Assembly: GCF_900217795.1 (NCBI RefSeq)
Contig: NZ_OBMQ01000004.1
Coordinates: 186,001-250,000 of the forward strand
Source of the DNA: Ureibacillus xyleni
GTDB lineage: Bacteria > Bacillota > Bacilli > Bacillales_A > Planococcaceae
Length of the DNA: 64,000 nt
Direction: 5' to 3'
In this document: in pieces, positions 48,001-55,565 of the stretch
Position numbering within the stretch: the stretch's first letter is position 1
Layout: every line of letters begins with the position of its first letter
Notes under the pieces: generated by a model
Told to the model about the DNA's origin: nothing
The model's database searches: none
Seen by the model: the letters and a program-made list of their open reading frames with translations, nothing else
Position numbers and translations under genes: made by a program

Positions 48001-48042
48001 TCTGCCGCAAAGCTGCTTTTCGCTTAACGGCAGACTTTTTTA
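48001..48042 (+). terminator. Terminator of the hydrolase gene
   Basis: TCTGCCG (48001-48007) pairs with CGGCAGA (48028-48034), with further pairing inside, followed by CTTTTTTA. Confidence 0.8.
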
Positions 48043-48137
48043 TTTACTCTAGCCTCAATTTGAAAAATTCACTTCATTTTACTTGTCTCCTTTTCCGATT
48101 TTAAAAGATATATATCCTTCTAAAGAGGGGGGTGGAT

Positions 48138-48350
48138 GTGTTGCCATTACAGTTGCGATTGCGCAAAGCGGTGAGCACGAGAGTTTACGAGATGACAGAT
48201 GATCCAGATGCACGACAAGTCTACTTTCGCTTGCTTTATGCCGCATTAAAAAGACGGTATCACGTGCGTTCGTATCGGGAAATTAAGCAAAGTCAACTGC
48301 AAGATGCATTACGATTTATCGAAAATTGGAGAGGTGGATATTATGAGTAA
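48138..48350 (+). CDS. ORF6C-like phage protein
   Basis: A small protein of about 70 residues resembling the ORF6C domain found at the end of phage antirepressors: DARQVYFRLLYAALKRRYHV ... SYREIKQSQLQDALRFIENW. Here the domain stands alone. AAAGAGGGGGG precedes several possible starts (GTG 48132, GTG 48138, TTG 48141); 48138 has the best spacing. It overlaps the next gene by eight bases and heads a phage-type replication module. Confidence 0.65.
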   Translation: MLPLQLRLRKAVSTRVYEMTDDPDARQVYFRLLYAALKRRYHVRSYREIKQSQLQDALRFIENWRGGYYE

Positions 48351-49074
48351 AATAATTCGTGCTGAGAAAAAACAAGAATATACGGTTTTGGATCGAGGTT
48401 TCTTAAACGATGCAAGGCTAAGCTGGAAGGCAAAAGGAATTCTTGCCTATATGCTGTCGATGCCAGATGATTGGTTTTTTTACATTGACGAATTAAAGAA
48501 ACATGCTTCTGACGGGGATAAATCCTTTCGTTCTGGTTTTAATGAGCTAAAAAGTTATGGCTATGTGAAACGGTTTCCTGTTTATGTGGATAAAAGAATT
48601 GCGAAGTGGGAAACGATTGTGTATGAAGTTCCCCAAAACGTACAAGTAGGTAACCAAAATCCAAGTTCTATTGATTTAGATAACGAAGGGCTACTAAATA
48701 CTGACTTTAAACTAAATACTGAATTACTAAATACTGATAAAAAGATATTGCCTGAGTTCGCCATTCCATACAAATCGATCGTCGACTACCTAAACGAAAA
48801 AGCGGGTACAAGTTATCGCTATACGTCAAAGAAAACACGACAATTAATCAGAGCTAGATTTCAAGAAGGGTTTACAGAAGACGATTTTCAAACGGTCATC
48901 ATCAAAAAGGTGTGCAGTTGGTTACATGACGAAAAAATGAACAAGTTTCTACGTCCAGAAACGCTTTTTGGAACAAAATTTGAATCGTACTTGAATGAAA
49001 AAGTAGGTGGTCAACATGCGAAAATTAAGCGAAATCAAACTACCACACAATTTACAGATGGCATTAACTTCTAA
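48343..49074 (+). CDS. Phage-type replication initiator (Phg_2220_C domain)
   Basis: A 243-residue protein: an N-terminal winged-helix part (FLNDARLSWKAKGILAYMLSM ... SGFNELKSYGYVKR) like replication-initiator domains, an acidic/asparagine-rich linker, then the conserved phage C-terminal domain (VDYLNEKAGTSYRYTSKKT ... LRPETLFGTKFESYLNE). It would bind the phage origin. The start ATG 48343 follows GGAGAGGTGG; the ORF itself is open to 48304. It overlaps the DnaC-like gene by 59 bases. Confidence 0.82.
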   Translation: MSKIIRAEKKQEYTVLDRGFLNDARLSWKAKGILAYMLSMPDDWFFYIDELKKHASDGDKSFRSGFNELKSYGYVKRFPVYVDKRIAKWETIVYEVPQNVQVGNQNPSSIDLDNEGLLNTDFKLNTELLNTDKKILPEFAIPYKSIVDYLNEKAGTSYRYTSKKTRQLIRARFQEGFTEDDFQTVIIKKVCSWLHDEKMNKFLRPETLFGTKFESYLNEKVGGQHAKIKRNQTTTQFTDGINF

Positions 49075-49825
49075 ATTTTGTGATCTTCACCGCTGCCATT
49101 ACATGCTCATCAACAACAAAGAAATGTGCACCGTCTGCGAAACAGACAAGCTGACTCAACAACTAGAGCGAGAATTGGCAAACGAAATTTTACAGCAACA
49201 AACTCTTGCAAAATATAATTTGCTGTACAAACAAAGTATTTTACAAGACGAAACGTTGTTGGAAGCGGGTTTTAAAAATTATTACGTGACAGAACATGAA
49301 GAGGTGGCGAATAAGGAACGGGCAATAATAGCGCTAAATCAATTTCGTAAAGGAGAGGTTTTTAACATTTGGCTTACTGGCAATACAGGTGTTGGCAAAT
49401 CTCATTTAGCGATGGCGCTCCTAAGAAGTTTGAATGAATTTCATCGCGATGTTACATGCCTTTTTGTCGATGTGGATGAAATGTTACGCCGCATTCGGGA
49501 TAGTTTTCACAACCGAGAAAGCAAGTACACCGAACAATATGTCACAGATTTACTTGCAAGTGTCGATTACCTCGTTTTGGATGATTTAGGGGCAGAGACG
49601 GGGGATATTGATACAGAAAAACGAGCATCGGACTACACAAGTCGTGTTTTGAGAGGAATCATCAACGCGCGGCAAAAGAAAAGCACCATCATCACAACCA
49701 ATTTAAATCGAGCAAAACTTGAAGCGATGTATGACCGAAAATTGGTGTCGCGCCTGATGAAAAACACGTATTTGATCCATTTTGCAGAAACAAAAGATAA
49801 ACGAATTCGAAATATCGAGTTTTAG
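49016..49825 (+). CDS. DnaC/DnaI-like helicase loader ATPase
   Basis: A 269-residue AAA+ protein with P-loop GNTGVGKSHLA (residues 122-132), Walker B YLVLDDLGAE and sensor TTNLNR. An N-terminal Cys/His cluster (C22, H25, C27, H28, C38, C41) suggests a zinc site, as in DnaI-type loaders. It probably loads the host helicase at the origin bound by the preceding protein. ATG 49016 follows AGGTGG; an in-frame GTG at 49007 is less likely. Confidence 0.87.
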   Translation: MRKLSEIKLPHNLQMALTSKFCDLHRCHYMLINNKEMCTVCETDKLTQQLERELANEILQQQTLAKYNLLYKQSILQDETLLEAGFKNYYVTEHEEVANKERAIIALNQFRKGEVFNIWLTGNTGVGKSHLAMALLRSLNEFHRDVTCLFVDVDEMLRRIRDSFHNRESKYTEQYVTDLLASVDYLVLDDLGAETGDIDTEKRASDYTSRVLRGIINARQKKSTIITTNLNRAKLEAMYDRKLVSRLMKNTYLIHFAETKDKRIRNIEF

Positions 49826-49837
49826 GGGGGACTCGGG

Positions 49838-50014
49838 GTGAGAGAGGAATTTATTGTTAACATGCTAATTCTGAACGGGATCAATTATCACAAGTTCAAG
49901 ACGCACCATTTTGAAGAGGCATTTGAGTTTTGGATGAAACAACTGCAACAGCACAAAGGGTTTCAGACGATAGATGAGACGTGCAACTATTTTTTAGAGC
50001 AAGGAAAGCCGTGA
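49838..50014 (+). CDS. Small phage-module protein, 58 residues
   Basis: The ORF begins MREEFIVNMLILNGINYHKF and ends FLEQGKP; no family is recognised. GGGGGG and CGGGG lie before GTG 49838, 12 bases after the DnaC-like stop, and its stop overlaps the next GTG. Tight packing supports a real gene of the replication module. Confidence 0.55.
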   Translation: MREEFIVNMLILNGINYHKFKTHHFEEAFEFWMKQLQQHKGFQTIDETCNYFLEQGKP

Positions 50015-50157
50015 ACAATCATGTTTTAGTTGGGCGGCTCATTTCTGGCATCGGTTTTGCGATTTATACTAGCTGTCCATTGACCATTTTCAAACTAGCG
50101 CGGGGAAGGGAATGCAGATTTCGTGAGTTGCATCGGCAAAAAGATTTGCCGTCTTAA
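50011..50157 (+). pseudogene. Short ORF with SSB-like start, possible ssb remnant
   Basis: A 48-codon frame starting at GTG 50011 in a GTGA overlap. The first residues MNNHVLVGRL resemble the start of single-strand binding proteins, which often follow a DnaC-like gene in phages, but the rest does not, and the frame is far too short. A perfect hairpin CGGCAAA/TTTGCCG (50134-50151) lies at its end. The reading as a decayed ssb is an inference. Confidence 0.35.
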
Positions 50158-50254
50158 TGGGTGAATAATTTTGAATATATTGACTATATAGAAAAAGCTA
50201 CCATATACTAAATTAGTATAGTTCGTTCAATTAACGATTAAGGTGGCTGGAATA

Positions 50255-50515
50255 GTGAAAAAGAATCATAAACCAACTGGTAGACAATTTTGGGAAAGTT
50301 ATGTCGAGTTACATTGTCATCAACCTAGTTCTACAATTTTAGAAGTTAATGTTGGTGCAGATGATCCTACATTATTGCAATTGCCAGAAGCTTTAACTTT
50401 TGCTAGTAAAATTGCGAAAAAAAAGAAATTTAATACCTTAGTAGAAATTGAGAATGATATTAGGCTTTACGGTCAAAATCATTTAGCCGAAAGAAAATAT
50501 TTTTTTAAAAAATAG
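50255..50515 (+). CDS. Hypothetical 86-residue protein
   Basis: Soluble protein beginning MKKNHKPTGRQFWESYVELH, with a lysine-rich middle (SKIAKKKKFN) and end. No family recognised. AAGGTGG (50240-50246) is 8 bases before GTG 50255; an upstream GTG at 50243 lies within that site. It may belong with the following two unknown genes. Confidence 0.55.
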   Translation: MKKNHKPTGRQFWESYVELHCHQPSSTILEVNVGADDPTLLQLPEALTFASKIAKKKKFNTLVEIENDIRLYGQNHLAERKYFFKK

Positions 50516-50572
50516 ACGGGGTAACCTATGACGATTGGGTAGCGGAAAGCAATATGAAAAAGGGTGAAGTAA

Positions 50573-50767
50573 ATGTCAAAAGAACGCAAGGAAATTATTT
50601 ATGATCGATTTGATGAGGAAGTAGCTATGGAGATAAAGTTACCATCTAAAATTTCAAATGACCACGACCAAGATGAAATAAGCGATTTATATGGGCTGGA
50701 TAAAGATGATTGTCTTGACCGTACCTATCCAGGAGTTTCTGATAAAAATAGGCCAAAAGATGAATAA
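50573..50767 (+). CDS. Hypothetical acidic 64-residue protein
   Basis: Begins MSKERKEIIYDRFDEEVAME and is rich in Asp, Glu and Lys (DHDQDEISDLYGLDKDD). AAAGGGTGAAG precedes ATG 50573. No family recognised; it lies 45 bases upstream of the next gene and may be its partner. Confidence 0.55.
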   Translation: MSKERKEIIYDRFDEEVAMEIKLPSKISNDHDQDEISDLYGLDKDDCLDRTYPGVSDKNRPKDE

Positions 50768-50812
50768 GATGGAACTAGCTAAAGCGAATGAAAGGTTGAA
50801 GGGGGAAGGGCA

Positions 50813-51301
50813 ATGACTAAAATCTGGGAATACAAGTCCGTTGAAGAAAAAATGAAGAACATGCTCCCAAAAAGTAGAATGAACAAACATATAGGCGCAC
50901 CCATCCCGGTAACAAGTTTTAATGGTACACTTTGTTCGCTTTTTGGTGACCCTCTAGAAAAAGATACGGATGGAATTGAATTTGAGTATAAAGAAAAAGT
51001 GTTCGAAAAATACGATTGGAGAAAACATAAACAGCTAAGGGCTAAAAATGGTCATGTCGTTGTCCTTTTTCCGGGTAGTTCAAAAAGAGAAGAAAGATTC
51101 CTCATCTGTTATAAAAATGTACAAGGCGAACTGTCCCCAATCGTAGAAGTTAGCGACGCGGGTCGAGCATGTTCTAGAGCGAGAAGATGGGCTCAAGAGT
51201 TAGAGTGTGATTTCCAAGAAAAAATCGATGGGCGAGTCGTTGCCGATTTAGAAGACTATCGAAAATTAATCATTCAACTAGGGGAAATTTCTATTATTTA
51301 A
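50813..51301 (+). CDS. Hypothetical 162-residue protein
   Basis: Soluble, with a basic/aromatic middle (KVFEKYDWRKHKQLRAKNG) and a beta-rich VVVLFPGSSKREERFLICYK segment. No family recognised. GGGGGAAGGGC precedes ATG 50813. It ends 40 bases before repeat array A. Confidence 0.6.
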   Translation: MTKIWEYKSVEEKMKNMLPKSRMNKHIGAPIPVTSFNGTLCSLFGDPLEKDTDGIEFEYKEKVFEKYDWRKHKQLRAKNGHVVVLFPGSSKREERFLICYKNVQGELSPIVEVSDAGRACSRARRWAQELECDFQEKIDGRVVADLEDYRKLIIQLGEISII

Positions 51302-51341
51302 GTACCTTCTAAAAAAGACGCGAAATTTCCCGTTAACTGAG

Positions 51342-51621
51342 AACATTCTATTAAAGCCCTAAATTTTCTATTAACGGCCTAGAATTTTCTATTATTAGGG
51401 TGAAAAATTCTATTATCTGAGAACATTCTAATAAAGGACTTAAATTTTCTATTAATGGCCCAGAATTTTCTATAAAGTGAGAGAGATTTTCTATAATTAG
51501 GGTGAAAAATTCTATTATCTGAGAACATTCTAATAAAAGGCTTAAATTTTCTATTAACGGCCCAGAATTTTCTATTAAGTGAGAGAGATTTTCTATAATT
51601 AGGGTGAAATTTTCTATTATC
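51342..51621 (-). repeat. Phased tandem array A of motif TTAATAGAAA
   Basis: Fourteen copies of TTTTCTATTA-like words (the motif on the minus strand), whose CTATTA (or variant) anchors are at 51348, 51368, 51389, 51410, 51428, 51449, 51470, 51491, 51512, 51530, 51551, 51572, 51593 and 51614. Spacing is 21 bases four times, then 18, repeating (102-bp unit), with one 20 at the end. Between motifs are conserved words such as TGAGAACA and GGCCCAGAA. The spacing leaves frames open on both strands, giving spurious LIE-heptad ORFs. Confidence 0.9.
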
Positions 51622-51782
51622 TGCAGATCATTCGAATGCTGAATATGATTCTGAAGGTGAATACGATTCAAATCTCTTGAAATTTAATGTTCCGCAATCT
51701 GTCTTTTGTAAGGGTAGTAATAACAAATTGAACCCCCCTCCAATATTTACCGTCATATCATTAAACTATTGGAGAGAATGAT
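51622..51782. other. Intergenic, no gene seen
   Basis: Sequence between array A and the next gene. It contains one more loose stretch of GAATATGATT/GAATACGATT words but no supported ORF or terminator. Confidence 0.4.
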
Positions 51783-52175
51783 ATGAACTTAAACGTGATG
51801 AGTGTTTTGTATGCACTAATGATTTTTGTTCCACTCGAACTGATGCAGAATGTATATAGAATTGCACGGCTCACAGGTTGGGAAATTGGAACAGTAAATA
51901 TTTTGATTGGTTTCACGCTAATGGTTGATATGATTGGTGGTTCAATGCTACTTTACTACCTTACAAACAAATGGCAGGCGAATTTTTGGACCATGATTCT
52001 TTGGTTCCCTTATTTCGTTCTCTTTATTTGTATTTACGCAAAGTTATTCCCAATCACGTATGGCGGAGATACCCCCAATCCGGTTACGGGTCTTTTAGCA
52101 ATCGGGGGATTAATCGCGTATCCATTTTATATTTTAATACTCAATGTTGTTGCTCGGGCAAATCGAGGTGAATAG
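51783..52175 (+). CDS. Hypothetical four-helix membrane protein
   Basis: A 130-residue protein with four hydrophobic helices (about residues 5-20, 35-60, 68-90, 102-124). No family recognised. GGAGAGA precedes ATG 51783. Its stop is three bases before the next gene, so the pair is co-transcribed. Confidence 0.65.
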   Translation: MNLNVMSVLYALMIFVPLELMQNVYRIARLTGWEIGTVNILIGFTLMVDMIGGSMLLYYLTNKWQANFWTMILWFPYFVLFICIYAKLFPITYGGDTPNPVTGLLAIGGLIAYPFYILILNVVARANRGE

Positions 52176-52178
52176 TAA

Positions 52179-52556
52179 TTGAAGAAATGGCTTATTTTCA
52201 TTGTTTTGATTATTGGGGGATGTACGTACAAAGTTTATGATTTCCTGAATGTTGAGCTAGATGAATTATCGAAAGGTGAATTTTTATCAGAGCATCCATC
52301 GCCAAACAACGACTATGTAGCAAAAGCATTTGTCATCGATGAAGGGGGAGCAACGGTAAGAGCAGCCATTCGAGTCGAAATTGATTATGGTGATAAAACC
52401 AAGACGATTTATTGGAATTACGATGAAAGCACTGTCAATATTAGATGGGTAGATAATGAAACCATTGTTATCAATGATCATCCGTTACATATTTTTAACG
52501 ATACATACCATTGGAAAAAAGATCCGAAATGGGAGGAAAATCGGGGGAGATATTAG
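52179..52556 (+). CDS. DUF5412-like lipoprotein
   Basis: A 125-residue lipoprotein: MKKWLIFIVLIIGGCTYK, with lipid Cys15, then a domain of the DUF5412 type (SPNNDYVAKAFVIDEGGATVRAAIRVEI ... KTIYWNYDES). It starts at TTG 52179 with GAGGTGAA ahead. Function unknown; acts at the outer face of the membrane, perhaps with the four-helix protein encoded before it. Confidence 0.72.
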   Translation: MKKWLIFIVLIIGGCTYKVYDFLNVELDELSKGEFLSEHPSPNNDYVAKAFVIDEGGATVRAAIRVEIDYGDKTKTIYWNYDESTVNIRWVDNETIVINDHPLHIFNDTYHWKKDPKWEENRGRY

Positions 52557-52598
52557 TTAAGCCTTTTGGGAAAATCCTCGAAATAAAGGGAAAGGTTA

Positions 52599-52637
52599 TT
52601 ATCAAAAAAGGTCATCTCCTCAAGTGGAAATGACCTA
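52599..52637 (-). terminator. Terminator of the D/Y-rich tail protein gene
   Basis: On the minus strand AGGTCATTTCC... pairs AGGTCAT with ATGACCT, followed by TTTTTTGATAA. It is about 120 bases past the stop at 52758. Confidence 0.5.
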
Positions 52638-52757
52638 GTGTAAATGTTTCGGTTTTTTAGTTTCCTATATTTCCTGTTTGTCCGTTTTGATTGTTCAGTT
52701 CCCTAATCGATTCTAAAAGGTTGGAAAAAATAAGTACCTACATTAAAGTAAGTGCCT

Positions 52758-53303
52758 TTACCAATCCGACCCAGATCCCGAATCTCCATAGTCGTAGCGA
52801 TCACGATTATAGTCGTTCTCGTAACCACCACTATCGCCGTCGTATTCATAATCAGAGTCAAAACGATCGCCATAATCATACTCATAGCTTTGTCCATCAT
52901 ATTCCAATTCGAAACGATCACGTTCATATTCGTCTTCATCATGATTGTCATTTAAACTACTCGCAGTATAACCACTAGACCGTACATATCTATTAACCTT
53001 GTGTGAATCTACTTTCCGGTGATATTCTTTAAAGTCTGGTCGATCTTCATCGGTCTCAACATAAGTAGGGGAGTCCTGCAAAACGGTTGTTTCAATAGGA
53101 TTATTGGGAGATTCAACTCTTTTGAAGATAAATAAAAAGGCGGCTATTGTAAACAGGATGATTGTCAAAAAAATCGAATTTATTGCAATTAATATAATAA
53201 CTAAAAGTCCAAATAATAAATAAGTTCTAAATTTTATTTTTCCAAATAAATAAGAACTAATATAAGCTAAGATAAGAACTAAAATACACCAAATAATATA
53301 CAT
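52758..53303 (-). CDS. Membrane protein with Asp/Tyr-rich tail
   Basis: A 181-residue protein: two or three N-terminal membrane helices (residues 1-65), a polar linker, and a C-terminal tail of about 70 residues made almost wholly of D, E, Y, R, G and S (YEYDYGDRFDSDYEYDGD), ending SGSGSDW. Both strands read open over the tail because of GAT/TAT-type codons, but the membrane domain fixes this frame. No family recognised. The tail is low complexity and probably disordered. Confidence 0.65.
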   Translation of the reverse strand: MYIIWCILVLILAYISSYLFGKIKFRTYLLFGLLVIILIAINSIFLTIILFTIAAFLFIFKRVESPNNPIETTVLQDSPTYVETDEDRPDFKEYHRKVDSHKVNRYVRSSGYTASSLNDNHDEDEYERDRFELEYDGQSYEYDYGDRFDSDYEYDGDSGGYENDYNRDRYDYGDSGSGSDW

Positions 53304-53447
53304 ACGAAAACTCCTAAAACTCTTTTATATAATTTTATCATGATTTTAATATAATAATGAGAATCTTAGGTTGTTAATATCCTCCAAATCCCCCAACAAA
53401 GCAGGGAACTTTATTTTTGGCGGAAATTTAGAAAAGGAGGAAAAGTG

Positions 53448-54101
53448 ATGGTACCATCAATCATTTTCGACATGGATGGCACGTTATTTCAAACAGATAA
53501 AATTTTAGAATGTTCCCTTGATGATACATTCAACCATTTGCGGGCACTTCATCAATGGGATTGTGTAACGCCGATTGAGAAATACCGTGAAATTATGGGT
53601 GTTCCTTTACCAAAAGTATGGGAATCTTTGTTACCCCATCACTCAAACGAACTAAGGCAACTCGCGGATACTTATTTTTTAGCAAGATTAATCGTCAATA
53701 TCAAAAATGGCAAAGGTGCTTTATACCCGCATGTGAAAGAAGTATTTAGTTTTCTAAAAGAGCAAAATTGTTCTATTTATATAGCAAGTAACGGTTTAGT
53801 AGACTACTTAAATGCAATTGTGAAGTATTATCAATTAGATCAATGGGTAACGGAAACCTTTAGCATTTCACAAATCGAATCGCTGAACAAATCCGATTTG
53901 GTACGAAAAATCGTTACGAAATACGGAATAACGAATGGTGCTGTCGTGGGAGATCGTCTTTCGGATATCAATGCAGCAAAAGATAATAGCTTAATGGCAA
54001 TCGGTTGTAACTTTGATTTTGCAAAAGAAGATGAACTTTCAAAAGCCGATTTTGTGATAGATGATTTAATTCAGTTGAAGGAGATTTTGTTAAAAATTTG
54101 A
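53448..54101 (+). CDS. HAD-family phosphatase
   Basis: A 217-residue haloacid dehalogenase-like hydrolase, PGP/beta-PGM type: motif I IIFDMDGTLFQTD, motif II IYIASNG, motif III lysine in NKSDLVRK and motif IV VVGDRLSDINAAKDN. An alpha-helical cap lies between motifs I and II. The substrate is a small phosphomonoester, unknown. AAAGGAGG precedes ATG 53448 (a GTG at 53445 is also in frame). Confidence 0.9.
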   Translation: MVPSIIFDMDGTLFQTDKILECSLDDTFNHLRALHQWDCVTPIEKYREIMGVPLPKVWESLLPHHSNELRQLADTYFLARLIVNIKNGKGALYPHVKEVFSFLKEQNCSIYIASNGLVDYLNAIVKYYQLDQWVTETFSISQIESLNKSDLVRKIVTKYGITNGAVVGDRLSDINAAKDNSLMAIGCNFDFAKEDELSKADFVIDDLIQLKEILLKI

Positions 54102-54113
54102 GAGGTGTAAATA

Positions 54114-54293
54114 GTGAATAAAGAAACTCCCGAAGCCAGAAGAGAAAGATTGAGACAACAAGAATTAAAGAGAAATCCTGCTGCAGGAGGCGGACTTCAT
54201 GATTTAATTGGGGATTTCGGTTGGAAAGGGACAGGATTACTCATTCTTTTAATCATAGTTGGCATTGTAATCTATTTAGCATTTTTTAATTGA
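54114..54293 (+). CDS. DUF6366-like small membrane protein
   Basis: A 59-residue ORF beginning MNKETPEARRERLRQQELKR, then GDFGWKGTGLLILLIIVGIV as a single membrane helix. The MNKETPE-ARRERLRQ...NPAAGG...GWKGTG pattern is that of DUF6366 proteins. AGAGGTG precedes GTG 54114. It follows the HAD gene by 12 bases and may share its transcript. Function unknown. Confidence 0.75.
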   Translation: MNKETPEARRERLRQQELKRNPAAGGGLHDLIGDFGWKGTGLLILLIIVGIVIYLAFFN

Positions 54294-54333
54294 GGTGGTC
54301 ATTCTCATAGCTGCATAATCATTCCAACTATAA

Positions 54334-54480
54334 ATGGATATTCATTTATTAGGTGTATTTTCACGCAATACGAACGAAAAAATCGTAAGCAATGGATTGT
54401 TTCTAGCTGGAGCAATCATTTTATCGATTAGTATCTTATTGCTTACGGGAATATTTGATCCTTATGCTAATCACATTTAA
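54334..54480 (+). CDS. Doubtful 48-codon membrane ORF
   Basis: The frame begins MDIHLLGVFSRNTNEKIVSN and has one hydrophobic helix (GLFLAGAIILSISILLLTGIF, residues 21-41). No ribosome site precedes ATG 54334, so it may be a remnant or start elsewhere. No family recognised. Confidence 0.35.
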   Translation: MDIHLLGVFSRNTNEKIVSNGLFLAGAIILSISILLLTGIFDPYANHI

Positions 54481-54609
54481 GCGTAAACAAAAAATTGAGG
54501 GTATTCATGAAAGCGATGAAGACTCAAATGAACGAGGAAATTGAATCCAACTCATAATTACAGAGCTGCTCAGCAACCATTCAAATAGACAAATTAACAC
54601 TGGAATTCA

Positions 54610-54653
54610 ACTAAAAGACCCGTGTAGATTGTTTTCTATACTAGTCTTTTAGT
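54610..54653. terminator. Long hairpin before the TSUP gene end
   Basis: ACTAAAAGAC (54610-54619) pairs perfectly with GTCTTTTAGT (54644-54653), with inner GTGTAGA/TCTATAC pairing. Little T tract follows on either side; probably the terminator of the convergent units. Confidence 0.5.
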
Positions 54654-54688
54654 GTTGTATGAAGCCATAATACTTTGACTTCAGTTTA

Positions 54689-55474
54689 TTAAAACACCAT
54701 ATCAACCACTACTTGAACGATTAATAAGAAAAAGATAACTGGCAGCAAAAATTCAATCCATTTTCCTTTTAAATACGGAATGATTTTTAGCCCGATATGC
54801 GATCCAACAATGGAGCCAAGTGCAACCGGTATAGCAAATCCCCAATTTACGATGCCATAAAAGAGATAAAAGAAAAATGCGCTAATGCAACTGGCAAACA
54901 TCATAAAACGAGTCAATTCGGCCGCTTTTAAATAGCTAAATTGTTTTTTCAAAAAGTACGTAATGTTTAAAAGCGCAGATCCCGGTCCAAACCCTCCATC
55001 ATAAATCCCGATAAAAAATGGCGCCCACCAATTTGTTCGTTTATCCGTACCTTCAGTGTCATCTACTTCTTTCACTAACCCCGATTTATTATTTTTCAAA
55101 ACTACTATAAACATCGAAATTAACACGATACAAGCGACGATATTCATCACCTGCTCGGACAATCTGGTTGCAAAAAACGCACCGCTTATTCCACCAAGTC
55201 CTGCAACGAGCATGAGTGGCAGCATTTGTTTGAGTCCTACTTTCTTTTTTAACGTTAGGACAAGAACGGTTGAAAAGGAAGATATGCCTGTTGCAAATTT
55301 ATTCACTGCCACAGTTACATGAATTGGGATTCCAACTAAGAGTAGGGCAGGGAGTAAGACGAATCCCGCAGCTCCAAACATCACCCCAATAATGGCAGCG
55401 AGTACGCCAATTCCAAATAATAAAAGACCATGCAGCGATAGCCACTCCAATAGTAAATTTTCCAAATCCATCAC
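54689..55474 (-). CDS. TSUP (TauE/SafE) family permease
   Basis: A 261-residue membrane protein with about eight helices and the repeated TSUP motifs GVMFGAAGFVLLPALLLVGIPIHVTVAVNKFATG (residues 24-57) and GIYDGGFGPGSALL. Members export or import sulfur-containing organic anions or sulfite. It is divergent from a LysR regulator across 91 bases, which suggests control by that regulator. Confidence 0.88.
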   Translation of the reverse strand: MMDLENLLLEWLSLHGLLLFGIGVLAAIIGVMFGAAGFVLLPALLLVGIPIHVTVAVNKFATGISSFSTVLVLTLKKKVGLKQMLPLMLVAGLGGISGAFFATRLSEQVMNIVACIVLISMFIVVLKNNKSGLVKEVDDTEGTDKRTNWWAPFFIGIYDGGFGPGSALLNITYFLKKQFSYLKAAELTRFMMFASCISAFFFYLFYGIVNWGFAIPVALGSIVGSHIGLKIIPYLKGKWIEFLLPVIFFLLIVQVVVDMVF

Positions 55475-55531
55475 CTCTAATCCAAAAATACTGCTATACT
55501 ATTCATAAAACAAATATATATTTTTTGTTTA

Positions 55532-55552
55532 TTCATAAGTTTTAGTTATGAA
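55532..55552. promoter_or_regulatory. Probable LysR operator
   Basis: TTCATAA-N7-TTATGAA is a perfect inverted repeat of the T-N11-A type, in the TSUP/LysR gap; a further TTCATAA half-site lies at 55502-55508. Confidence 0.55.
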
Positions 55553-55565
55553 TCGAGGGAAAGAG

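Noticed and set aside
51351-51671. 106-residue minus-strand ORF over array A
   Set aside because: Same cause as for array B; no start signal.
52703-52978. Three overlapping ORFs on both strands opposite the Asp/Tyr-rich tail
   Set aside because: They are by-products of low-complexity GAT/TAC codons; the minus-strand frame with the membrane domain explains the region.
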